NCBI RefSeq assembly: GCF_030813695.1
Contig: NZ_JAUSVA010000002.1
Location: 8,951,501 to 9,015,500 of the forward strand
Direction of reading: 5' to 3'
DNA: 64,000 nucleotides
Origin: Kitasatospora herbaricolor
GTDB lineage: Bacteria; Actinomycetota; Actinomycetes; Streptomycetales; Streptomycetaceae
Shown here: positions 7,823-19,800 of the stretch, one piece after another
How the letters are laid out: the number at the start of each line of letters is the position of its first letter
Position numbering within the stretch: position 1 is the stretch's first letter
Made by a program: the position numbers and the translations under genes
Notes under the pieces: model-generated
Databases searched by the model: none
Seen by the model: only the letters and a program-made list of their open reading frames with translations
Told to the model about the DNA's origin: nothing

Positions 7823-10800
7823 GTGATACCGGTTTCGTTTGCGCAGCAGCGGCTGTGGCTGATCGACCAGATCGAGGGCCGGAGCCCGCTGTACAACCTG
7901 CCGTTCGCCGTACGGCTGCGCGGCGAACTGGACGTCCCCGCGCTCCGGGCGGCGGTGGCCGACGTCGTGGAACGGCACGAGACGCTGCGGACGGTGTTCC
8001 CGGTCGTCGGCGACGTCCCGGTGCAGCAGGTTCTGCCCGTCGCCGAGGCGGAGTTCGGCTTCGAGCTGGTCGACTGCGGCCCGGCCGACTACCCCGCGCG
8101 GCGGGACGCGGCAGCGGCCACCACCTTCGACCTGTCGACCGAACTACCCATCCGGGTAACGGTGTTCACCCTCGCCCCGGGGGAGCACGTGCTGCTGGTG
8201 GTGCTGCACCACATCGCCGGGGACGGCTGGTCGCTCGGCCCCTTCCTGCGCGACCTCGCCACCGCCTACACGGCGCGGCACGCGGGCGGCGGGCCCGGCT
8301 GGGAGCCGCTGCCGGTGCAGTACGCGGACTACGCGCTCTGGCAGCGCGAGCTGCTCGGCGAGGAGGGGGATCCGGAAAGCCTGCTCGCCCGCCAACTGGC
8401 GCACTGGCGCGACGCTCTGGCCGGGCTGCCGGAGGAGCTCGACCTGCCCGCCGACCGGCCGCGGCCGGCCACCCCCAGCGGCGCCGCCGACGGACTGGAG
8501 TTCCGGCTCGACGCCGGCCTGCACGCCGCCCTGCTGGACCTGGCCCGGGCCCACCGCGCGACCCTCTTCATGGTGCTGCAGGCCGGCTTGGCCGCCCTGC
8601 TGTCCCGGCTCGGCGCCGGCACCGACGTGCCGATCGGCTCCGGCGTCGCCGGCCGTCCGGACGAGGCGCTGGACGACCTGGTGGGGTTCTTCGTCAACAC
8701 GCTGGTGCTGCGCACGGACACCTCCGGTGACCCGGATTTCACCGAACTGCTGGCCCGCGTACGGGAGACCCAGCTGGACGCGCACGCCCACCAGGACGTG
8801 CCGTTCGAGCGCCTGGTGGAGGAGCTGAACCCCGTCCGATCACTGGCCCGGCACCCGCTCTTCCAGGTGCTGCTGGTCCTCCAGAACAACGAACCGGCCC
8901 GGCTCGGCCTGCCCGGCCTGGAGGCCACCCCCGAACCGATCGGCATGCGGGTCGCGAAGTTCGACCTGAACATCGGCATGGAGGAGACCTTCGGCCCGGA
9001 CGGCGCCCCCGCCGGCATCACCGGCTCGATCGAGTACGCGGTGGATCTGTTCGACCGGTCGACGGTGGCTTCGGTCGCGGAGCGGTTGGGGCGGTTGTTG
9101 GCGGCGGTGGCTGCTGATCCTTCGGTGCCGGTGGGTCGGGTCGAGTTGTTGGGCTCGCGGGAGCGGGAGTTGGTGCTGGAGGGGTGGAACGACACGGCGG
9201 CGCCGGTGGTGGTGGGTTCGTTGCCGGGGTTGTTCGAGGCCTGTGTCGCGCGGGAGCCGGATGCGGTGGCGTTGGTGGCGGACGGGCTGGAGTTGTCGTA
9301 CGGGGAGTTGAATGCGCGGGCGAACCGCCTGGCGCATCGGCTGATCGCGCTGGGGGTGGGGGCGGAGTCGCCGGTGGCGATGTTGTTGGAGCGGTCGGCG
9401 GAGGTGGTGGTCGCGACGCTGGCGGTGTTGAAGGCGGGTGGTTTCTACGTGCCGATGCACGCGAGTCTGCCGGCGGAGCGGATGGCGGGGGTGCTGGCGG
9501 ACACGGGTGCCCGGGTGCTGTTGACCGACCGTGCCGAGCTGGGTTTCGAGCACGGTGCGACGGTGCTCCGCCCGGGTGAGGAACTGCCGGGTGAGGAACT
9601 GCCGGACGTCGAGACGGATCCGGCGGTGGCAATCGATCCCGACCAGCTGGCGTACGTGATGTTCACCTCGGGCTCGACCGGGGTCCCCAAGGGCGTGGCC
9701 GTCCGGCACCGCGACGTGGTCGACCTGGCCGCCGACCGCCGCTGGCAGGACGGTGCGCACCACCGCATCCTGCTGCACTCGCCGCACGCCTTCGACGCGG
9801 CCACCTACGAGTTGTGGGTGCCCCTGCTCGCCGGCGGCACCGTGGTCGTCGCCCCGCCCGGCGGCCTGGACGCGCCGGCGCTGCGGACGGTCGTCGCCCG
9901 CCACGGGGTGACCGCCCTGTTCATCACCAAGGCCCTGTTCGACCTGGTGGCCGAGGAGGACCCGGCGGCCTTCGCCGGCCTGCGGACGGTCTCCACCGGC
10001 GGCGAGGCCGCCTCCGGCGTCCTGATGCGCCGGGTCCTCGACGCCTGCCCGGACCTGCTGCTCGCCCACGTCTACGGCCCGACCGAGGCGACCACCTTCG
10101 CCACCCACCAGGCCCTGTCCGCGACCGAACTCGCCGCCGTCCGGGTGCCGATCGGCACCCCGCTGGACAACATGCGCAGCTATGTCCTGGACGAGCGGCT
10201 GCGGCCGGTGCCGCCCGGGGTCGCGGGGGAGCTGTACATCGCCGGCGCCGGCCTGGCCCGCGGCTACTGGAACCGGCCGGCGCTGACCGCCGAGCGGTTC
10301 GTGGCCTGCCCGTTCGTCCCGGGCGAGCGCATGTACCGGACGGGCGACCTGGTCCGCCAACGGGACGGTGGCGCCCTGGAGTTCCAGGGCCGGGCGGACG
10401 CCCAGGTCAAGCTGCGGGGCTTCCGGATCGAACTGACCGAGATCGAGGCGGTGCTCAGCCGCCACGAGGACGTCCGCCAGGTGATCGTGATCGCCCGCGA
10501 GGACCGGCCCGGTGACACCAGGCTGGTCGCCTACTGCGCAGCCGGCGGCGAACCCGGAGCTCTGGCGGCCGAGTTGCGGGGGCGCGCGGCCGACGCGCTG
10601 CCCGCCTACATGGTCCCCGCCGCCGTCGTGGTGCTGGACGCCCTGCCGCTGAACGCCAACGGCAAGGTCGACCGCCGGGCGCTGCCCGTTCCCGAGCAGG
10701 GCCGGCCTGCCGCCGGCCGGGCGCCGCGCGACCCCCGTGAGGAGATCCTCTGCGGCCTGTTCGCCGAGGTGCTCGGCCTCGACGAGGTGACCATCGACGA

Positions 10801-13800
10801 GGACTTCTTCGACCTCGGCGGCCACTCCCTGCTGGCCACCCGCCTGGTCAGCCGGGCACGCACCGCCCTCGGGGTGGAGCTGGGCATCGCCGACCTGTTC
10901 CAGGCCCCGACCGTGGCCGGCCTGGGCGAGCGGCTCTCCGGCGGCGCGACCCGGCCCGCCCTGCGCCCCCGGCCCCGGCCGGCCCACCTGCCGCCGTCCT
11001 ACGCGCAGCAACGCCTCTGGTTCATCGGACAGGTCGAGGGCCCCAGCCCCACCTACAACGTCACGCTCGCCCTGCGGCTGCGCGGCCCGCTCGACCGGTC
11101 GGCGCTGGCCGCGGCGCTCGCGGACGTGGTGGACCGCCACGAGTCCCTGCGCACGGTCTTCCGCGCGAGCGACGGCGTGCCCGGGCAGGAGATCCTCCCC
11201 GGCCCGGCCGGCCCCCTGCTCACCGTCACCGGCGCCCCCCTCGACGAGCTGGCCGGCCACACCTTCGACCTGGCCACCGACCTGCCGATGCACGCGTACC
11301 TGCGGCCGGAAGGCCCGGACGAGCACGTGCTGCTGCTGGTCATGCACCACATCGCCAGCGACGGCTGGTCGATGGGCCCGCTGTTCCAGGACCTGGCCCG
11401 CGCCTACCGGGCCCGCTGCGACGGCGCCGCCCCCGGCTGGCGGCCGCTTGCCGTCCAGTACGCCGACTACACGCTGTGGCAGCAGGAGCTGCTCGGCTCC
11501 GAGCAGGACGGCGGCAGCCTGCTGGCCGGCCAACTGGCCTTCTGGAAGGACGCCCTGGCCGGACTGCCGGAGGAGCTGGCCCTGCCGCTGGACCGACCGC
11601 GTCCGCCGGTCGCCGGCCACCGCGGCGACGTGGTGCCGGTCGAGCTGGAACCCGGCCTGCACCGGCGGCTGGTGGAGCTGGCGGCCGCCAACGGCGTCAC
11701 CGTGTTCATGCTGCTCCAGGGCGCACTGGCCACCCTGCTGCACCGGTTCGGCGCCGGGGAGGACATCCCGATCGGGGCGCCGGTGGCCGGCCGGATGGAC
11801 GAGGCCCTGGACGAGCTGGTCGGGTTCTTCGCCAACACCCTGGTCCTGCGGGTGGACCTCGCCGGCCGTCCGAGCTTCGAGGAGGTGCTGCACCGGGTCC
11901 GGGCCACCAACCTGGCGGCGTACGCGCACCAGGACGTGCCGTTCGAGCGGCTGGTGGAGGAGCTGAACCCCGTCCGCTCGCTGGCCCGGCACCCGCTCTT
12001 CCAGGTGATGCTGGCCTTCAACAACACGGCCGAGGCGAACCTGGAGTTCCCCGGCGTCAAGGCCGAGTTCGAGCCCGTCGGCGCGGGCAGCGCCACCTTC
12101 GACCTGACCCTCAACCTGGTCGAGCGCCGGGGTGCGGACGGGACGCCGGCCGGGCTCGGCGGCGCCTTCGAGTACGCCACCGACCTGTTCGACCGGGAGA
12201 CCGCGGAGCGGTTGGCGGCCGGGCTGGTCCGGCTGCTGGAGCAGGTGGCCGACGCCCCGGCGGCACCGGTCGGGGCGATCGACGTCCTCTCGGCCCGTGA
12301 CCGGCTCGCCCTGGCGGGCTGGAACGCGACCGCCGCAGCCCCGGCGCCCGCGCTGTACACCGAGGTGTTCGAGGCGCAGGTGGCCCGGACTCCGGACGAG
12401 GTGGCGCTGGTCTGCGGCGAAGACCGTTTGACCTATGCGGAGTTGAACGCCCGGGCGAACCGGGTGGCGCGGGGGCTGGTGGCGGCCGGCGTCGGCCCGG
12501 AGGACGTGGTGGCGCTGGCGCTGACGCGTTCCGCCGACGCGGTGACCGGACTGCTCGGGGTGCTGAAGGCGGGGGCGGCGTACCTGCCGCTGGACGCGGA
12601 GTACCCGGAGGAGCGGATCGCCCACATGCTCGGTGACGCCAGGCCGGCGCTGGCGCTGACGCACCGGGCCTGGTCCTCGGACCTGGCGGGTGTGCGGGCC
12701 GTGCTGATCGACGATTCGGCCTGGCAGCGGCATGCGGGGGAGAACCTGGGCCCGCGGGCGGGGGCGGGGAACGCCGCGTACGTGATCTACACCTCCGGCT
12801 CCACCGGCCGGCCCAAGGGCGTGGTCGTCGACCACGGCAACCTGGCCAACCTGCTCGCCTTCCACCGCGCCGAGACCGTCGCGGCCACCGAACGCGCCCA
12901 CCAGGGCGAGCGGTTCCGGGTGGCGCTGACCGCCTCGCTCTCCTTCGACACCTCGCTGGAGGGGTTCCTCTGGCTGGCCTCCGGCCATGAGCTGCACCTG
13001 CTCGGCGAGGACGTCCGGCGGGACGCCACGGCGGTGTCGCGCTACGTCGCCGAGGCGGAGATCGACGTCCTGGACCTCACCCCCACCTACGCCGAGCAGC
13101 TGATCGAGGAGGGCCTGCTGGCAGGCCGGCGGCCGGCGCTGCTGATGCTCGGCGGGGAGGCCGCGGGGCAGGCCCTGTGGAACACCCTGCGCGCCACGGA
13201 GGGCACCCTCTCCTACAACATCTACGGGCCCACCGAGTGCACTGTGGACGCGCTGTTCGCCCGGCTGGCGGACGGTGAGCGGCCGGTGATCGGCGCCCCG
13301 GTGGCGAACACCACGGTCCACGTGCTGGACGAGCGGCTCAGCCCCGTACCGCCGGGCGTGGCGGGGGAGCTGTACCTCGCGGGCGCCGGCCTGGGCCGGG
13401 GCTACCTGAACCGGACGGCACTGACCGCCGAGCGGTTCGTGGCCTGCCCGTTCGCCCCGGGCGAGCGGATGTACCGGACGGGTGACCTGGCCCGGTGGCG
13501 TACGGACGGTCAGGTGGAGTACCTGGGCCGTACCGACCAGCAGGTGAAGATCCGCGGCTTCCGGATCGAACTCGGCGAGGTCGAAGCCGCCCTCGGTGCG
13601 CACCCGCGGGTGCTGCAGGCCGCCGCCGTCGCCCGGACGGACGCCCCGGGCGGGAGCCGGCTGGTGGCCTACGTGGTCGCCGAGCCCGGACTGGAGGCGG
13701 CCGAGCTGCGGGCCTTCGCCGGTGCCTCGCTGCCCGCGTACATGGTGCCCGCGGCGGTGGTGCTGCTGGACGCGCTGCCGCTCACCGTCAACGGGAAGCT

Positions 13801-16800
13801 CGACCGGACCGCCCTGCCGGAGCCGGAGTACCTGGCTGTCGCCGCGGGGCGGGCGGCGCGGACGCCGCGGGAGGAGATCCTCTGCGGGCTGTTCGCGGAG
13901 GTCTTGGGGCTGGAGTCGGTGGGGATCGACGACGGGTTCTTCGACCTGGGTGGTCACTCCCTGCTGGCGACGAAGCTGCTCAGCCGGGTGCGTTCGGTGC
14001 TGGGGGTGGAGCTGGGCATCCGGGCGGTGTTCGAGCACCCGACGGTGGCCGGCCTGTCCCGGCAGCTGGACAGCGGCGGGAGCGCCCGGCCGGGTCTGGT
14101 GCCGGCGGCCCGGCCCGAGGTGGTGCCGCTGTCCTTCGCGCAGCAGCGCCTGTGGCTGATCGACCGGATGGAGGGGCCCGGGCCGCTGTACAACGTGCCG
14201 GTGGCGCTGCGGCTGCACGGCGATGTGGACCTGGCGGCCTTGGAGGCGGCGCTGGCGGACGTGGTGGAGCGGCACGAGAGCCTGCGGACGGTGGTGGTGG
14301 AGGCGGACGGCGAGCCGTGCCAGCTGGTGCTGCCGGCCGAGGCGGCCAGGCCGGTCCTGGAGGTCGTGGACTGCCGTACGGGTGACCCGGTCGAAGCGCT
14401 GGCCGAGTTCGCGTGGCGTCCGTTCGATCTGGCCGGTGATCTGCCGGTCCGTGCGGCGGCGCTGCGGATCGGCGCGCAGGAGCACCTGCTGGTGCTGGTG
14501 CTGCACCACATCGCCAGTGACGGCTGGTCGATGGGCCCGTTGATGCGGGACCTGGCCGAGGCGTACACGGCGCGGACGGCCGGGGACCGCCCTGACTGGC
14601 AGCCGTTGCCGGTGCAGTACGCGGACTACGCGCTCTGGCAGCGCGAGCTGCTGGGCACCGAGGACGCGGCCGGCACCACCTTGCTGGAGCGGCAGATCGC
14701 GTTCTGGCGCGAGTCCCTCACCGGGCTGCCGGAGGAGCTGGAGCTGCCGACGGACCGTCCCCGGCAGGCGGTGACGGATCACCTGGGCGACCGGGTGGTG
14801 CTGCCGCTGGGGGCGGAGCTGCACCGGGAGCTGCTGGAGGTGGCGCGGGCGCACCGGGTGACGCTCTTCATGGTGTTGCAGGCCGGCCTGGCCGCCCTGT
14901 TGTCGCGGCTCGGCGCGGGGACGGACGTGCCGATCGGTTCGGTGGTGGCGGGTCGTTCCGACGAGGCGCTGGACGAGTTGGTGGGGTTCTTCGTCAACAC
15001 GCTGGTGCTGCGGACGGACACCTCCGGCGACCCGAGCTTCGCCGAACTGCTGGCCCGCGTCCGGGAGGTGGACCTGGCGGCGTACGCGCACCAGGACGTG
15101 CCGTTCGAGCGGCTGGTGGAGGAGCTGAACCCCGTCCGCTCGCTGGCCCGGCACCCGCTCTTCCAGGTGATGCTGATCCTGCAGAACAACGAATCCTCGG
15201 AGCTGGGCCTGGGCGCCCTGGAGGTGGCGGCCGAGCCGATCGGGATGCGGGCCGCCAAGTTCGACCTGAACGTGATCCTGGAGGAGTCGTTCACCCCCGA
15301 CGGCCGGCCGGCCGGGCTGGACTGCGCGATCGACTACGCGGTCGACCTGTTCGACCGGGGGACGGTCGAGTCCGTCGCCGGGCGACTGGGCCGGCTGCTG
15401 GCGGCCGTCGCCGCCGACCCGCAGATCCGTGTCGGTCGGATCGAGCTGCTGGGCGAGGAGGAGCGCGGCCGGATCCTCGGTGAGTGGAACGCCACCTCAC
15501 GCGCCGTCCCCCCTGCCCTGGTGTCGGAGGTGTTCGAGGCGCAGGCGGCCCGGACTCCGGACGAGGTGGCGCTCGTCTGCGGCGAAGACCGTTTGACCTA
15601 TGCGGAGTTGAACGCCCGGGCGAACCGGGTGGCGCGGGGGCTGGTGGCGGCCGGCGTCGGCCCGGAGGACGTGGTGGCGCTGGCGCTGACGCGTTCCGCC
15701 GACGCGGTGACCGGACTGCTCGGGGTGCTGAAGGCGGGGGCGGCGTACCTGCCGCTGGACGCGGAGTACCCGGCGGAGCGGATCGCCCACATGCTCGGTG
15801 ACGCCAGGCCGGCGCTGGCGCTGACGCACCGGGCCTGGTCCTCGGACCTGGCGGGTGTGCGGGCCGTGCTGATCGACGATTCGGCCTGGCAGCGGCATAC
15901 GGGGGAGAACCTGGGCCCGCGGGCGGGGGCGGGGAACGCCGCGTACGTGATCTACACCTCCGGCTCCACCGGCCGGCCCAAGGGCGTGGTCGTCGACCAC
16001 CGGAGCATCGCGAATCTGCTCGCCTTCCACCGTACGGAAACCATCGGGGCCGCCGAACTGGCCCACCCGGCGGGCAGGTTCCGGGCCGCGCTGACCGCCT
16101 CGCTCTGCTTCGACGCCTCCTGGGACGGGCTGCTCTGGATGGTGGCCGGCCACGAACTCCATCTGATCGACGACGAGGTCCGCCGTGACGCGTCGGCGCT
16201 GGTCCGGTACGTCCGCGACGCCCGGGTCGACGCCTTGGAGGTCACCCCGACCTATGCCGAGCAGCTGATCGAGGAGGGTCTGCTGGCAGACCGGCCGCCG
16301 GCCGTGCTGGCGCTGGGCGGCGAGGCCGTCCGGCCCTCCCTCTGGAGCGAGCTCCGGGCGGCGCAGGCCACGGCCGGGCACAACCTGTACGGGCCCACCG
16401 AGTGCACGGTGGACGCGCTGTTCGCCCGGCTGGCGGACGGTGAGCGGCCGGTGATCGGCTCCCCGGTGGCGAACTCCCGGGCGTACGTGCTGGACGAGCG
16501 GCTCAGCCCCGTACCGCCGGGTGTGGCGGGGGAGCTGTACCTGGCGGGTGCCGGCCTGGGCCGGGGCTACCTGAACCGGACGGCGTTGACGGCGGAGCGG
16601 TTCGTGGCCTGCCCGTTCGCGCCGGGTGAGCGGATGTACCGGACGGGTGACCTGGCCCGGTGGCGTACGGACGGCCAGGTGGAGTACCTGGGCCGTACCG
16701 ACGACCAGGTGAAGATCCGCGGCTTCCGGATCGAACTCGGCGAGGTCGAAGCGGTGCTCGCCCGGCACCCCGAGGTCCGGCAGGTCACGGTGACCGCCAG

Positions 16801-19800
16801 GGAGGACCGGGCCGGGGACCGCCGGCTGGTCGCGTACTGCGCGGTGACGGCCGCAGGCCCCTCCCTGGCAACGGAGTTGCGCCGCTTCGCGGCCGATGCG
16901 CTGCCCGCGTACATGGTGCCCTCGGCGGTGGTGGCGCTGGACGCGCTGCCGCTGAACGCCAGCGGCAAGGTGGACCACCGGGCCCTGCCGGAGCCGGACT
17001 ACACGGTCTTCTCCACCGGGCGGGCGGCGCGGACGCCGCGGGAGGAGATCCTCTGCGGGCTGTTCGCGGAGGTGCTGGGGCTGGAGTCGGTGGGGATCGA
17101 CGACGGGTTCTTCGACCTGGGTGGTCACTCCCTGCTGGCGACGAAGCTGCTCAGCCGGGTGCGGTCGGTGCTGGGCGCCGAGTTGGGCATCCGGGCGGTG
17201 TTCGAGCACCCGACGGTGGCCGGCCTCTCCCGGCAGCTGGAGTCGGCCGAGGGGACGCGTACCGCGCCCGCCGCCCGGCCCCGGCCCGAGGTGGTGCCGC
17301 TCTCCTTCGCGCAGCAGCGCCTGTGGCTGATCGACCGGATGGAGGGCCCCGGGCCGCTGTACAACGTGCCGGTGGCGCTGCGGCTGCACGGCGATGTGGA
17401 CCTGGCGGCCTTGGAGGCGGCGCTGGCCGACGTGGTGGAGCGGCACGAGAGCCTGCGGACGGTGGTGGTGGAGGCGGACGGCGAGCCGTGCCAGCTGGTG
17501 CTGCCGGCCGAGGCGGCCAGGCCGGTCCTGGACGTCGTGGACTGCCGCGCGTCCGGGGCCGGTGCCGCGGCGGAGGAGTTCGCCGACCGGCCCTTCGACC
17601 TGGCCGGTGATCTGCCGGTCCGTGCGGCGGCGCTGCGGATCGGCGCGCAGGAGCACCTGCTGGTGCTGGTGCTGCACCACATCGCCAGTGACGGCTGGTC
17701 GATGGGCCCGTTGATGCGGGACCTGGCCGAGGCGTACACGGCGCGGACGGCCGGGGACCGCCCTGACTGGCAGCCGTTGCCGGTGCAGTACGCGGACTAC
17801 GCGCTCTGGCAGCGCGAGCTGCTGGGCACCGAGGACGACCCCGCGAGCATCCTCTCGCGTCAACTGGCCCACTGGCGGGAGTCACTGGCCGATCTCCCGG
17901 CGGAGCTGGCGCTCCCCACGGACCGGCCCCGGCCGGCCGCCACCGAGCATGGGGGCGACCGGGTGGTGCTGCCGCTGGGGGCGGAGCTGCACCGGGAGCT
18001 GCTGGAGGTGGCGCGGGCGCACCGGGTGACGCTCTTCATGGTGCTGCAGGCTGGGGTCGCGGCTCTGCTGTCGCGGCTCGGCGCGGGGACGGATGTCCCG
18101 ATCGGGTCGGTGGTGGCGGGTCGTTCCGACGAGGCGCTGGACGAGCTGGTGGGGTTCTTCGTCAACACGCTGGTGCTGCGGACGGACACCTCCGGCGACC
18201 CGAGCTTCGCCGAACTGCTGGCCCGCGTCCGGGAGGTGGACCTGGCGGCCTACGCGCACCAGGACGTGCCGTTCGAGCGGCTGGTGGAGGAGCTGAACCC
18301 CGTCCGCTCGCTGACCCGGCACCCGCTCTTCCAGGTGATGCTGGTGCTGGAGGGCGCCGGGGACACCCCGTTCGACCTGGCCGGCCTGCGGGTCTCGGCC
18401 GAGCCGGTCGGGGCGAGCGCGGCCAAGTTCGACCTGAACTTCGGCATGACGGAGTCCTTCGACCAGGACGGGAACCCGGCGGGTCTGGAGTGCGCCGTCG
18501 AGTACGCGGTGGATCTGTTCGACCGGTCGACGGTGGCTTCGGTCGCGGAGCGGTTGGGGCGGTTGTTGGCGGCGGTGGCTGCTGATCCTTCGGTGCCGGT
18601 GGGTCGGGTCGAGTTGTTGGGCTCGCGGGAGCGGGAGTTGGTGCTGGAGGGGTGGAACGACACGGCGGCGCCGGTGGTGGTGGGTTCGTTGCCGGGGTTG
18701 TTCGAGGCCTGTGTCGCGCGGGAGCCGGATGCGGTGGCGCTGGTGGCGGACGGGGTTGAGCTGTCGTACCGGGAGTTGAACGTCCGGGCGAACCGGTTGG
18801 CGCATCGTCTGATCGATCTGGGGATCACCGCGGAGTCGCCGGTGGCGATGGTGCTGGAGCGGTCCGCCGAGGTGGTGGTCGCCACGCTGGCCATCGTGAA
18901 GGCGGGCGGTTTCTATGTGCCGATGCACGCGAGTCTCCCGCCGGAGCGGATGGCGGGGGTGCTGGCGGACACGGGTGCCGGGGTGCTGCTGACCGACCGT
19001 GCCGAGCTGGGCTTCGAGCACGACGCGATGGTGGTCCGGCCCGGGGACGAACTGCCCGACGACGACACCGATCCGTCGGTGGCGGTGCACCCGGACCAGC
19101 TGGCGTACGTGATGTTCACCTCGGGCTCGACCGGGGTCCCCAAGGGCGTGGCCGTCCGGCACCGCGACGTGGTCGATCTGGCCGCCGACCGCCGCTTCCG
19201 GCACGCCGGGCCACCGGACCGGATGCTGCTGCACTCGCCGCACGCCTTCGACGCGGCCACCTACGAGTTGTGGGTGCCCCTGCTCGCCGGCGGCACCGTG
19301 GTCGTCGCCCCGCCGGGAGACCTCTCACCGTCCGTCCTGCGGGAGGTGCTCGCACGGCACTCCGTCACCACGCTGTTCCTGACCAAGGGACTCTTCGACG
19401 TCGTGGCCGAGGAGGACCCGGCGGCGCTCGCCGGACTGCGGACGGTGGGCACCGGCGGGGACACCGCCTCGGCGGCGATGGTGCGGCGGATCGCCGACGC
19501 CGCGCCCGGCGTCACCCTGCTGAACCTCTACGGGCCCACCGAGATCACCACCGCCGCCACCTGCCACACCCTGCTCGGCAGCACGTCGGCCGGCGGCCCG
19601 GTGCCGATCGGCACCCCGCTGGACAACACCCGGGTGCACGTCCTGGACGAGCACCTGCAGCCGGTGCCGCCCGGGGTCCCGGGGGAGCTCTACATCGCCG
19701 GCGCCGGCCTGGCCCGCGGCTACTGGAACCGGCCGGCACTGACCGCCGAGCGGTTCGTGGCCTGCCCGTTCGCCCCGGGCGAGCGGATGTACCGGACGGG

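Noticed and set aside
8840..15154. Open frame of 2104 codons on the minus strand
   Set aside because: Antisense to the NRPS with meaningless His/Gln/Arg-rich sequence; repeated because the NRPS modules repeat.
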